From NCBI GenBank assembly GCA_947624985.1, contig CANQMO010000014.1, positions 17,857 to 81,856 of the forward strand: a stretch of 64,000 bases of DNA. Direction: 5' to 3'. Below are positions 1 through 7,264 of this stretch, in pieces; positions within the stretch are counted from its first letter, which is position 1; each line of letters starts with the position of its first letter. The DNA is from an uncultured Oscillospiraceae bacterium. GTDB taxonomy: Bacteria; Bacillota; Clostridia; Oscillospirales; Oscillospiraceae. The notes under the pieces were generated by a model that saw nothing but the letters and a program-made list of their open reading frames with translations, was not told the origin of the DNA and ran no database searches. The translations under genes and the position numbers were made by a program.

Positions 1-61
1 CCCCGGCGTTCGAGCGAAAACCGCCGCCCGTCATGGCGCCGGATTTTGGTCAAAATCGCCT

Positions 62-90
62 TTGACGCTCGTGCGTCCGGCGGGTATAAT
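62..90 (+). promoter_or_regulatory. Sigma-A type promoter
   Basis: TTGACG and TATAAT are separated by exactly 17 bases. The predicted start lies immediately before the large hairpin that precedes the MATE gene, so the whole leader up to the start codon is hairpin plus ribosome site. Confidence 0.7.
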
Positions 91-97
91 AAAAATA

Positions 98-151
98 CAA
101 CGTGTAGCACGCAATGCGTAAATCCGGTTGCGTGCTGCACGTTGTTTTTTT
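98..151 (+). terminator. Strong leader hairpin with T-run (terminator/attenuator)
   Basis: Two 17-base arms (starting CAACGTG and ending GCACGTTG) pair with a single G-T wobble around a 13-base loop and are followed by seven T. It sits about eight bases after the -10 box and before the MATE start, so it could end most transcripts. It could also be the terminator of a short RNA. Confidence 0.75.
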
Positions 152-171
152 GTGTGTGAAAGGAAGTCAAA

Positions 172-1614
172 ATGGAAAAAGAAGCAAATGCGTTTCTGGG
201 CGACCGGCCCGTGGGAAAGCTCATGGGAAAGTACGCCGTGCCCTGTATCATCTCGCTGCTGGTAGGCGCGCTCTATAACATCGTGGACCAGATCTTCATC
301 GCCAACGCCGCCTATCTCGGCTCCTACGGCAACGCGGCCAACACGGTGGTTTTCCCCTTGACGGTCATCGCTCTGGCCATCGCCGTCATGATCGGGGACG
401 GCTGCTGCGCCTTCGTGAGCCTGAGCCTGGGCAAAAACGAGACGGTGGACGCCAGAAAGAGCGTAGGCAACGCCGTGGTCATGACCGTGGTAGGCGGCGT
501 GGCGCTGTGCGCGGTATACCTCCTTTTTGCCGACCCCATCATCGCGCTGTTCGGCGGCACGGTCAACGACGAGACCTGCCGGTATTCTCAGGAATACTTC
601 TTCTGGATCGCCCTGGGCGTGCCCTTTTACATGTTCGGCCAGGCCATGAACCCCATCATCCGGGCGGACGGCTCGCCCCGGTTCGCCATGGTATCCACCC
701 TGGCGGGGGCGGTGCTCAACATCATACTGGACCCGGTGTTCATCTTCGTTTTCCGCTGGGGCATGATGGGCGCGGCGGTGGCCACGGTGCTGGGTCAGAT
801 CGTGACGGCTGCGCTGGCGGCGTGGTATCTGGCGCACATGCGGCTCGTTCGTCCGGCGCGGGGCGACTACCGTGTGGACCGGCGTATCGCCGGGCGGACC
901 CTGGTCCTGGGTATCACCAGCTTCCTGTCTCAGATCTCACTGGTCATGGCCATGGCCGCCGTCAACAATATGCTGCGCAAGTACGGGGCCCTGGACCCGG
1001 TGTTCGGCCAGGCCCAGTACGCTCAGATCCCCATGGCGGTGGTGGGGATCGTGATGAAGTTCTTCCAGATCGTCATCTCCGTGGTGGTGGGCATGGCGGC
1101 TGGGTGCATACCCATCGCCGGCTACAACATGGGCGCGGGGCACAAGGGCCGGGTGCGGAGCCTCTTTTCCCGGCTGCTGACGGCAGAGGCCGCCGTGGGT
1201 GTCGTGGCCCTCATAGTTGTGGAGTGCTTCCCGGCGCGGCTCATCGCCATCTTCGGCGCGGATAACGAGAGCGCGTACTATACGGACTTCGCAATGCGGT
1301 CCTTCCGGATCTATCTCAGCATGGTGGTGTTCGCCTGCGTGAACAAGGCGTGCTTCATCTTCCTACAGGCCATGGGCAAGGCGCTGGCCTCTACCATGCT
1401 GTCCATGGTGCGGGAGGTCGTGTTCGGCGTAGGCTTCGCGCTGCTCCTGCCCCGGTTTTTCGGGCTGGACGGGGTGCTTTTCTCCATGCCGGTTTCCGAC
1501 GCGCTGACTTTTCTGATCGCCGTCGTGCTGATCGTGCGGACCTATAAGGAGTTGTGGGGCGAGGCGAAGCCCCTCCCGCAAAGCAGGCCCCGGATCCTTT
1601 CCGACGTGTCCTGA
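172..1614 (+). CDS. MATE-family multidrug/toxin efflux protein
   Basis: The 480-residue protein is about as long as a typical MATE transporter and is hydrophobic throughout, with roughly 12 membrane segments in two halves. The N-terminal half has the family's GALYNIVDQIFI-like segment and the second half the NYNMGAG-type motif (AGYNMGAG). MATE proteins export cationic drugs or metabolites across the cytoplasmic membrane in exchange for Na+ or H+. The ATG follows AAAGGAAG at good spacing. It stands alone behind its own promoter and leader hairpin, so attenuation is possible. The substrate cannot be told. Confidence 0.9.
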   Translation: MEKEANAFLGDRPVGKLMGKYAVPCIISLLVGALYNIVDQIFIANAAYLGSYGNAANTVVFPLTVIALAIAVMIGDGCCAFVSLSLGKNETVDARKSVGNAVVMTVVGGVALCAVYLLFADPIIALFGGTVNDETCRYSQEYFFWIALGVPFYMFGQAMNPIIRADGSPRFAMVSTLAGAVLNIILDPVFIFVFRWGMMGAAVATVLGQIVTAALAAWYLAHMRLVRPARGDYRVDRRIAGRTLVLGITSFLSQISLVMAMAAVNNMLRKYGALDPVFGQAQYAQIPMAVVGIVMKFFQIVISVVVGMAAGCIPIAGYNMGAGHKGRVRSLFSRLLTAEAAVGVVALIVVECFPARLIAIFGADNESAYYTDFAMRSFRIYLSMVVFACVNKACFIFLQAMGKALASTMLSMVREVVFGVGFALLLPRFFGLDGVLFSMPVSDALTFLIAVVLIVRTYKELWGEAKPLPQSRPRILSDVS

Positions 1615-1753
1615 GCGCCTGCGCCGATATCCGGAAGCGGTTTTTCCGGCGTTTAAAAAAAGACGCGTTCCGCGGCGGCCCCGTAGCTTCCGGGCCGTCC
1701 CGGCGCGCATAAGATCGCCCGGAGCGGGGAAAACTGGCTCCGGGTGATCATGT

Positions 1754-2398
1754 TTGGACGAAGTAAAGACCGAGGACATCAAGGAGCTTGGGACCACCGG
1801 CCCGTCGGAGATACAGGTGCTGACCATCATCGGCCAGATCGAGGGGCACCAGGTGCTGGGCGAGGAGAACAAGACCACGAAATACGAGCATGTGATGCCG
1901 TTGCTGGCAGCGGTGGAGGAGTCCCCCGACGTGAAGGGCCTGCTCATTTTGCTCAACACCGTCGGCGGCGATATCGAAGCGGGACTTGCCATCGCGGAGC
2001 TTATCGCGGGGATGAGAAAGCCTACAGCGTCTCTGGTGCTGGGCGGCGGGCACTCCATCGGCGTGCCTTTGGCGGTGGCGGCCAAGCGCAGCTTCATCGC
2101 GCCCTCCGCCTCCATGACGATCCATCCCGTGCGCCTGAACGGTACGGTCATCGGCGTGAGCCAGACCTATGAGTATTTTGCCAGGACCCGGGAGAGGATC
2201 GTCCGGTTCGTGACAGAAAATTCCCACATCAGCCGGGAGCGGTTTTTGGAGTACATGCTCAAGACGGGGGAGCTTGCAAACGATGTGGGCAGTATCATCG
2301 ACGGAGAGGAGGCCGTGGCCTGCGGCCTGATGGACCAGCTGGGGAGCCTTGCGGACGCGCTGGCGTGGCTGCACGGGCAGGAGAAGAAATCGGAATGA
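1754..2398 (+). CDS. ClpP/TepA-like serine protease
   Basis: The 214-residue protein matches the ClpP/crotonase-fold family. It has the NTVGGDIEAG segment near residue 70, a nucleophile-type GGGHSIG motif near residue 98, and a conserved SMTIHP motif near residue 120. It most resembles the YmfB/TepA branch of Gram-positive bacteria, which acts in the cytoplasm or near the membrane and is not part of the classical Clp proteasome-like complex. The start is a TTG, because an in-frame stop lies just upstream. GGTGAT is a weak ribosome site. It ends just before the tRNA-Gln promoter and is the last host gene before the elements. Confidence 0.8.
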   Translation: MDEVKTEDIKELGTTGPSEIQVLTIIGQIEGHQVLGEENKTTKYEHVMPLLAAVEESPDVKGLLILLNTVGGDIEAGLAIAELIAGMRKPTASLVLGGGHSIGVPLAVAAKRSFIAPSASMTIHPVRLNGTVIGVSQTYEYFARTRERIVRFVTENSHISRERFLEYMLKTGELANDVGSIIDGEEAVACGLMDQLGSLADALAWLHGQEKKSE

Positions 2399-2426
2399 AA
2401 AATTTACCGAGTCAGGGAATTAATCC

Positions 2427-2455
2427 TTGACAATTTTAAGAAATAGTGGCATAAT
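2427..2455 (+). promoter_or_regulatory. Promoter of tRNA-Gln
   Basis: TTGACA and CATAAT are 17 bases apart and sit about 20 bases before the tRNA. Confidence 0.75.
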
Positions 2456-2474
2456 ACACACCGTTCAGCAGTGT

Positions 2475-2548
2475 AGCGGGATTGTGTAAAGGTAGCACAG
2501 CGGACTCTGACTCCGTATGTGAGGGTTCGAATCCTTCTCCCGCTGCCA
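2475..2548 (+). tRNA. tRNA-Gln (CTG anticodon)
   Basis: The 7-bp acceptor stem AGCGGGA/TCCCGCT, the anticodon stem GCGGA/TCCGT with loop CTCTGAC (anticodon CTG) and the T-arm GGTTCGAATCC all fold, and CCA is encoded. The last 26 bases belong to the attachment core, so the present 3' end was probably supplied by the incoming element and the tRNA stays intact. Confidence 0.9.
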
Positions 2549-2550
2549 AC
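2523..2550 (+). other. attL of element 1 (tRNA 3' end)
   Basis: The 28 bases beginning GGGTTCGAATCC and ending GCTGCCAAC recur exactly at 38915-38942. A 24-base version recurs at 56120-56143. Confidence 0.88.
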
Positions 2551-2590
2551 CCGGAAAGCGTTGAATCACAACGCTTTCCGGGTTTTCTTT
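2549..2590 (+). terminator. tRNA-Gln terminator supplied by element 1
   Basis: ACCCGGAAAGCGTT pairs perfectly with AACGCTTTCCGGGT and is followed by a T-rich run. It starts within or just after the attachment core, so it came with the element. Confidence 0.85.
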
Positions 2591-2669
2591 TTATTATCAG
2601 GGGTTTGCGGGCTTGGCAGATTATCAGGTCTTTGTTAATAAAAGCAGCTTTTTGCGAGATTTTGACAAG

Positions 2670-2717
2670 AAAATGCTAACTAAAATGCTAACTAAAATGC
2701 TAACTAAAAATGCTAAT
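2670..2717 (+). repeat. 12-bp tandem repeats, likely integrase arm sites
   Basis: AAAATGCTAACT occurs three times in perfect tandem, followed by a degenerate fourth unit. Two more copies lie next to the other end of element 1 (38834-38857). The position between attachment core and integrase gene is that of arm-type binding sites of a tyrosine recombinase. Confidence 0.7.
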
Positions 2718-2732
2718 GAGGGCCGGGAACGG

Positions 2733-3845
2733 TCAATTCGTTCCCGGCCTCGTCGTATTTCCCGAAAAGAAGCTTTCAATGCTCCGGGTGTATTTGCTCA
2801 CGTCTGATCTGGCAATGTGGGTGTATATCTTCCGCATTGTCTCAAAGTCGCTCCACCCGCCGATCTGCATGACGATCTTTTCAGGGACGCCCAGATGGTA
2901 GCAGAGTGAAACGAATGAGTGGCGCAGGCCGTGAACTCCTACTTTTGGGAGACCTGATTTCTCACAGACGGCGTTGATACGGGACCAGAGAGCGTTTGGG
3001 GGTACCGAAACGACCAATGCGTCGGCGTCAGGCTTCTTGGCAACCTTTAGCGCGTTATACAGTTCGTCGATCATAATGGGTACGATCCGGTTTGAAGATC
3101 GGTTCTTGTTCTCCTTGCGATATACGAGCTTGTTTTCATCGTTCGGGACGGCGGACCCGCTGACGTGTATAATTTTTTTCTTGAGATCGACATTCCCCCA
3201 GGTAAGGGCCAGCAACTCAGAGCGGCGCAAGCTGGACAGGGCCAGCAGGGACGGGATGGCAATACTGGTGTCCTTTACGGCCTCTATGAATGGGCGGATC
3301 TGCTCCGGCTCCAGAAATGGTCTCTCTTGCTGGATTATCTGCGGTAGGATCACTTTTGGCCGGCTACCGCTAGTCTCTGCCACGGCAGAGGAAATGAGGC
3401 CCCAGGCGTTCTTTAGTGTCTTTGGGGCGCAGGTACTGGCCTCGCGGCTGACCATGGTCTGCCAGTCGATGGAGGAGATGTCCGTATCCATGAAGGCTTG
3501 GAAACGGCTTTTGCGCATGATCTTATAATTCCGTATGGTCACGGGGGACAGAACACCGGCTCGCCGGGCAATGTAAGCGTCTACCGCCTCTCCAAGCGTG
3601 GGGAGCTTCTCTGGCGCCGATGAATCCAGTTCTGGCTCGGCGGGCTTTTCCCGCTTACCCACCAGGTACTGGCTCTTGATATACGCCGCCTGTTTGACGC
3701 ACTCACGCTCGGTATTACCAGTGACCGGAATACTTTCTCCGCCTAGACGAAGCTGGATAAACCATGTGCCGGACTTGAGTTTCCGCGCTTTTGGGACGTT
3801 CGTTTCGCTCTCCTCCTTGCTTTTTCCGGGGGAGTGTGCTACCAT
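2733..3845 (-). CDS. int: Phage tyrosine integrase (element 1)
   Basis: This 370-residue site-specific recombinase is read away from the prophage interior towards attL. An N-terminal DNA-binding region is followed by a core-binding SAM-like domain (about residues 85-170) and the catalytic domain. The visible catalytic residues are Arg207 (LSSLRRSE), His305/Arg308 (HGLRHSF), Trp331 and the nucleophile Tyr341 (KIYTHI). It should insert the prophage into the tRNA-Gln 3' end. It is only distantly like the second integrase at 39039, although both use the same site. Confidence 0.93.
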   Translation of the reverse strand: MVAHSPGKSKEESETNVPKARKLKSGTWFIQLRLGGESIPVTGNTERECVKQAAYIKSQYLVGKREKPAEPELDSSAPEKLPTLGEAVDAYIARRAGVLSPVTIRNYKIMRKSRFQAFMDTDISSIDWQTMVSREASTCAPKTLKNAWGLISSAVAETSGSRPKVILPQIIQQERPFLEPEQIRPFIEAVKDTSIAIPSLLALSSLRRSELLALTWGNVDLKKKIIHVSGSAVPNDENKLVYRKENKNRSSNRIVPIMIDELYNALKVAKKPDADALVVSVPPNALWSRINAVCEKSGLPKVGVHGLRHSFVSLCYHLGVPEKIVMQIGGWSDFETMRKIYTHIARSDVSKYTRSIESFFSGNTTRPGTN

Positions 3846-3889
3846 AAAAGGGTAGATTAACCCCCGTGCGTGTGGTGGTTTTCTACGTT

Positions 3890-3926
3890 GCCGCTTCCGG
3901 TGTGCGAGACCGGGAGCGGCTTTTTT
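3890..3926 (+). terminator. Plus-strand hairpin terminator upstream of integrase
   Basis: GCCGCTTCCGGT pairs with ACCGGGAGCGGC and is followed by six T on the plus strand, although both neighbouring genes run on the minus strand. It would stop transcripts running antisense through the integrase into the repressor region. A 16-base part, TTGCCGCTTCCGGTGT, recurs inverted at 8026-8041. Confidence 0.7.
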
Positions 3927-3929
3927 GTT

Positions 3930-4667
3930 TTACAGGTCTATCTGTGTACCTGTTCCTCTAAGCTGCTTTTTATATGCGGAAATGAATTTTCGCCCATCAC
4001 TGCCCCAGTCTGTGAGGCTCAAGATGATGTACTTTGTATCTTTGCCAGGATCTCCGTAGGCGAAAATGAGATAACGGCTGTAATTGCGGACGGTTTTCTG
4101 CTTGGCACTGCCGCCGATAATGGCACCGAGAGGGCCGAACAGTGCAGCGCCGGCGACCGCTCCGCCTATACTGGAGACATATTGCTGCTGGATTGCCTTT
4201 TTTGTGGTCTTTGTGACAGACCGCACTTTGCTGTGTGCGAGAGCAAACGTTTGATTCATAGCAGAAAAAGATAGGTGATCTGACCAGTAAGATACCTTGC
4301 ACTTTGTTTCCGGTGGGAAATTCAGGCCGGACATATGATAAAAGTGGCCGGAGAAAAAAGGTTTGTCCGTGGTTCGTGGCGACGGCCTAGAAGAGCGCGT
4401 ATGTGCGATTCGGCTTTGAGCGATGAGGGAAGGGCCGCGGGGCCTAATGGCAACGAGGTGAACCTTGTCTTTTTCGGGTGCTTTTCTGGGGCCGATAGAC
4501 CGGAAAAAGAGAAAAATAAAAACAAGAGAAGGGATGATTATCAGGGCGTATGCATACCAGTCGGGCGGGTCAGTGGTCGGGTAAATAATAGTGGCCAAGA
4601 TGATACCGAGGCCAAACAAACCAGCTCCACAGAAGGCAGCTCCTACAATTCGGAGAAAAGTTTTCAT
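3930..4667 (-). CDS. Membrane protein of unknown function next to the repressor
   Basis: The 245-residue protein has two hydrophobic segments at the N terminus (about residues 8-30 and 38-58), then a soluble region. A later Gly/Ala-rich segment (GGAVAGAALFGPLGAIIGG, near 165-185) resembles a membrane-inserting glycine-zipper hairpin. It lies 15 bases downstream of the cI gene and is probably co-transcribed with it, so it would be expressed in the lysogen. That position is typical of superinfection-exclusion or other lysogenic-conversion genes, but no specific function can be read. Confidence 0.6.
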   Translation of the reverse strand: MKTFLRIVGAAFCGAGLFGLGIILATIIYPTTDPPDWYAYALIIIPSLVFIFLFFRSIGPRKAPEKDKVHLVAIRPRGPSLIAQSRIAHTRSSRPSPRTTDKPFFSGHFYHMSGLNFPPETKCKVSYWSDHLSFSAMNQTFALAHSKVRSVTKTTKKAIQQQYVSSIGGAVAGAALFGPLGAIIGGSAKQKTVRNYSRYLIFAYGDPGKDTKYIILSLTDWGSDGRKFISAYKKQLRGTGTQIDL

Positions 4668-4682
4668 GGGGCACCTCTCCGG

Positions 4683-5315
4683 TCAATATGAAATCTGGTT
4701 TCGGACGACGCGGCCTTGGATACGAATACGGGTGGACCGGGCATCGTAAACCTGGGGCTTGTGAATTGGATTGGTAGACTGGGGCATAAGGGTAATGGTA
4801 TCACCGTCTCGGTAAAACCGCTTTACTGTGGCGTCATCGTCGTCAACCAAGACAACGGCAATGTCGCCGTTGTCCACAATATCCTGCCTACGGATGATGA
4901 GCAGATCGCCGTCGTGGATACGGGCGGCGTCCATGCTGTCACCGTTCACCCGAAGGGCAAAATATTCCGCGCCGCCATTCAGGTCCGTATAGGTGTAGCC
5001 CTCGATATGCTCGTCCGCATAGAGGGGATGGCCCGCGCTGATGTGGCCAAGGATTGGAATGCGGTGCGTGGGGTGGTAAGGGGTGAAGCCAGGGATCGGA
5101 TGGGCGTTTTCGATATCGCTTCGGCCAATTAGATAATCCATATCAACGTTAAAAATGTCGGCTATGGCTTCACAAATCTCGAAATCGGGTTCGCGTTGAC
5201 CTGTTTCATACATTCCAACTGCGCTCCTGGATTTACCTAGTAGTGTAGCTAACTGGTCCTGAGACATGTTTCTCTTTGTGCGAAGAAGCTTGATCCTCTC
5301 GGCATATATTTTCAT
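4683..5315 (-). CDS. cI-type phage repressor, HTH plus S24 LexA-like protease
   Basis: An N-terminal XRE helix-turn-helix (about residues 4-60, with SQDQLATLLGKSRSAVGMYE) is joined to a C-terminal LexA/UmuD-type domain. The likely self-cleavage Ala-Gly lies in GHISAGHP, with the Ser in GDSMDAA and the Lys in ATVKRFY. It should maintain lysogeny and self-cleave after RecA activation by DNA damage. The ATG at MKIYAER is preferred, because the upstream GTG in the ORF track lies inside the AGAGGTG ribosome site. It is divergent from Cro across a region with three operator copies. Confidence 0.92.
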   Translation of the reverse strand: MKIYAERIKLLRTKRNMSQDQLATLLGKSRSAVGMYETGQREPDFEICEAIADIFNVDMDYLIGRSDIENAHPIPGFTPYHPTHRIPILGHISAGHPLYADEHIEGYTYTDLNGGAEYFALRVNGDSMDAARIHDGDLLIIRRQDIVDNGDIAVVLVDDDDATVKRFYRDGDTITLMPQSTNPIHKPQVYDARSTRIRIQGRVVRNQISY

Positions 5316-5349
5316 GTAGCACACCTCTTTTCATGTGGGGCTTTCTTAC

Positions 5350-5447
5350 ATAGTATCACAAAACGTGATAAAGTCAAGAAAAAATGTCACAAATAGTGTT
5401 GACAAACTGTAAGGAAGTGATATAATACAGTCACGAAACGTGACGAA
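5350..5447. promoter_or_regulatory. Lysogeny switch: divergent promoters and three operators
   Basis: Rightward promoter TTGACA (5399)/TATAAT (5421) reads into Cro. Leftward TTGACT/TACTAT (complement of 5350-5377) reads into cI. Palindromes of the form TCACnnnnnGTGA lie at 5354-5370 (between the cI -35 and -10), 5385-5401 (a weaker copy overlapping the Cro -35) and 5429-5445 (just after the Cro -10). This layout lets cI repress the lytic promoter and control itself. Confidence 0.85.
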
Positions 5448-5460
5448 AGGAGGTGTGAGT

Positions 5461-5661
5461 TTGGATAATCAGGCAATTGCAACGAGACTAGTAGATCATC
5501 GTGGCAGAAAACGGCGGGAGGTTGTAGCGGCAGATTTGGGAATTAGTGTTTCTGCTGTCGCCATGTATGAAAGAGGGGCAAGGATTCCTAGAGATGAAAT
5601 CAAAGAGAAGATGGCCGAATATTATAACACCACCGTGGGGGCTCTTTTTTTTGATGAGTAA
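5461..5661 (+). CDS. Cro-like helix-turn-helix regulator
   Basis: This 66-residue protein is an XRE-type helix-turn-helix (DLGISVSAVAMYERGARIP) with nothing else, as expected for a Cro protein opposing the cI repressor. The TTG start at 5461 follows AAAGGAGGTG at about 8 bases. The GTG at 5440 in the ORF track lies within that ribosome site and is rejected. A fourth operator copy overlaps the end of the gene. Confidence 0.85.
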   Translation: MDNQAIATRLVDHRGRKRREVVAADLGISVSAVAMYERGARIPRDEIKEKMAEYYNTTVGALFFDE

Positions 5662-5678
5662 TGTCACGAAAAGTGATA
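5662..5678. promoter_or_regulatory. Fourth repressor operator
   Basis: TGTCACGAAAAGTGATA matches the cI operator pattern and lies directly after the Cro stop codon. Confidence 0.65.
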
Positions 5679-5708
5679 ATTAAACAGAAAGAAAGGAGCT
5701 GAGAAAAG

Positions 5709-5960
5709 ATGAACGCAAAGGTAAGGATATTGGATAACGGCCGGGGGGCCTGGCTGGAACTGGACGGGAAAACGATGGGAGAGGGTATCGACCTCATTGA
5801 GTACAAAAAGAAAGGATCTGATCCGGCGGAGCTGACCATCCATATCCAGAACACTGACGACTTCCAATTCCACCCGGACGGGACCTTTGACAAGGCCGAG
5901 AAGTGGCTGAAGGAGCAGACCGGTTCCGGAAAGCCACTTCTGGCAACACCATGGGATTAA
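5709..5960 (+). CDS. Small early phage protein, unknown
   Basis: The 83-residue acidic protein follows AAAGGAG at good spacing, directly after Cro, and belongs to the rightward early operon. It has no membrane segment or known motif. Its last bases overlap the convergent gene on the other strand by a few bases. Function unknown. Confidence 0.6.
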   Translation: MNAKVRILDNGRGAWLELDGKTMGEGIDLIEYKKKGSDPAELTIHIQNTDDFQFHPDGTFDKAEKWLKEQTGSGKPLLATPWD

Positions 5961-6163
5961 CTATTTGCTCCTTGGATCGCTTGAGGCGTAAGGGATATCG
6001 TCCCGATAATGTTGTGCTTTTGGGTAATGAAGCCGTTATCTTCAAGTTCCATTAGCACACGATCCGGGACGTCCATGTAAAAGGTATATGGAAAATCGGT
6101 ATGCTTTGTTTCCTTATATGCCTTGACCATTTTCCTTAAAAGCGAATTTGCGGCCTGGGTCAT
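5957..6163 (-). CDS. Small minus-strand protein, unknown
   Basis: The 68-residue product (starting MTQAANSLLRKMVKAY) has a near-perfect ribosome site AAGGAGGTGATACTT before its ATG at 6163. The much longer reading in the ORF track, which starts in a proline-rich stretch, has no ribosome site and is an artefact. It is the only minus-strand gene among the early genes here and converges on the 5709 gene. The sequence looks like a small winged-helix-type domain (RVLMELEDNGFI), but this is a guess. Confidence 0.6.
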   Translation of the reverse strand: MTQAANSLLRKMVKAYKETKHTDFPYTFYMDVPDRVLMELEDNGFITQKHNIIGTISLTPQAIQGANS

Positions 6164-6235
6164 AAGTATCACCTCCTTCCGTCCTGATTCTACCACAGGA
6201 GCGGGAGGGGGGCAAGCAGAAAGGAGCGTGAGCAG

Positions 6236-6532
6236 GTGGGCTTGATTTGGTATGCGGGGCTGGGCTTTACAACGCCGCAGAGGATCGCAGAGATCGAGAA
6301 GGCCGTGACGGTCGCCCATGTCGCCGCACTCTATGAGTGGGAGCAGGAGCAGCCTCCGCGGTGGAAGGTCCGGAGGTGGAGGCGGTGGAAGGAAAGCCGG
6401 CCAACGGTAGACCGTATCCGGGAGGGTATCATAGCCGCCGTCGAGCCGCACGGTGTGAACTGTCGGCATACAACACCGACTTATCAGCTGAAAGCGGAAG
6501 ATTTACCTCGTCATCCGGTGGTGCAGACTTAA
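6236..6532 (+). CDS. Hypothetical early protein
   Basis: The 98-residue ORF starts with GTG nine bases after AAAGGAG. It is rich in Trp and Arg in the middle (RWKVRRWRRWKESRP). No family is recognised. The reading is supported only by its ribosome site and its position in the early operon. Confidence 0.45.
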   Translation: MGLIWYAGLGFTTPQRIAEIEKAVTVAHVAALYEWEQEQPPRWKVRRWRRWKESRPTVDRIREGIIAAVEPHGVNCRHTTPTYQLKAEDLPRHPVVQT

Positions 6533-6549
6533 AGGGAGGAGGCGGTGGT

Positions 6550-6831
6550 ATGCCGCGGACAAGAGAACAGGCAGCGCAAGCCGCCAGAGAAAAGGCACTC
6601 ATGCGGGCAATCAACCGGTGCCAGTTTGAACGGGGATTGTGCTCCGTCCTCAAACTTTCGGCTTTTTTGCATGTCCCGTATTCCACGCTGCGGGTGGCGC
6701 TGGGCGAAAACTGCCAGAGCATGAAGCTCCGGGACTTCGGAGAGATGGCCCGGCGGCTGGGCTTCACGGGGCGGGAGGTGTGCGCCATGCTGGGCGTGCC
6801 TTACGATGACGAGAGAGAGTGGACGGCATGA
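6550..6831 (+). CDS. Small HTH-like phage protein shared with element 2
   Basis: The 93-residue protein has a helical pattern with a possible recognition helix (VPYSTLRVALGENC) and the C-terminal motif ARRLGFTGREVCAMLGVPY. The protein at 50311 in element 2 has the same layout and nearly the same C-terminal motif, so the two mobile elements share this family. It overlaps the next gene by ATGA. A DNA-binding regulator is likely, but the target is unknown. Confidence 0.6.
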   Translation: MPRTREQAAQAAREKALMRAINRCQFERGLCSVLKLSAFLHVPYSTLRVALGENCQSMKLRDFGEMARRLGFTGREVCAMLGVPYDDEREWTA

Positions 6832-7001
6832 ACAGAGAGAAGAAGGATTACAGCTTTCGGTCGTATATGCGGCGGCTGCGTGGGATGGCCGGTGACCCCC
6901 AGGGGCTGGACCGGGTGCTGAACGACGCTGAGCAGAACGGGATACTCACCGCCGAGGAGTATGAGCGGCTGGTGATGGAGGCCGAAAGGCTGGGATTATG
7001 A
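6828..7001 (+). CDS. Small early protein, unknown
   Basis: The 57-residue charged helical protein (ending YERLVMEAERLGL) starts in an ATGA overlap with the previous gene and ends in another with the next, a sign of translational coupling. It resembles the short helical proteins common in Clostridia phage early operons. No function is assigned. Confidence 0.6.
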   Translation: MNREKKDYSFRSYMRRLRGMAGDPQGLDRVLNDAEQNGILTAEEYERLVMEAERLGL

Positions 7002-7264
7002 GCCGTGTGCCGGAGCGGTGCCGGGGGTGCTTCTTCATGCGCCCCGTGGCGCTGGGGGAAGAACAGGAGTTTATCGGGGCTTGCATATATGTGCTGGTCA
7101 GCGGCCAGCGCCGGCCATGCCCGGAGGGCGATGGCTGCACGGTGTATCAGTCAAAAGATAAGGAGGACAAGCATGACGCTGAGCAAGATCATGGCGATAC
7201 TGGCCATCGTCGGGCTGATGATGGTGCTGGTATCGTACAGGAGCGTGGAGCGGGACGCGGTTGA
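6998..7264 (+). CDS. Cys-containing small protein, unknown
   Basis: The ORF starts in an ATGA overlap. It carries four to five cysteines in its first half (CRGCFF, GACIYV, PCPEGDGC) that could bind a metal. The last 30 or so residues overlap the next gene by 92 bases in another frame and look poor in quality, so the reading frame may have been extended by loss of a stop codon. Function unknown. Confidence 0.45.
   Translation: MSRVPERCRGCFFMRPVALGEEQEFIGACIYVLVSGQRRPCPEGDGCTVYQSKDKEDKHDAEQDHGDTGHRRADDGAGIVQERGAGRG

Noticed and set aside
507-1265. Long plus-strand ORF of 252 codons inside the MATE gene
   Set aside because: It is a shadow frame of high-GC coding sequence with Gly/Arg/His-rich low-complexity text and no ribosome site.
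2670-2717. CRISPR array or microsatellite
   Set aside because: Units are 12 bases without spacers, and the same unit occurs at the other end of element 1, so integrase arm sites explain it better.
5957-6469. 170-residue minus-strand reading
   Set aside because: Only the last 68 residues follow a ribosome site. The upstream part is proline-rich shadow of the 6236 gene region.
7005-7172. N-terminal extension of the SleB-like protein
   Set aside because: A better ribosome site and signal-anchor start lie at 7173, and the upstream part is a shadow of the 6998 gene.
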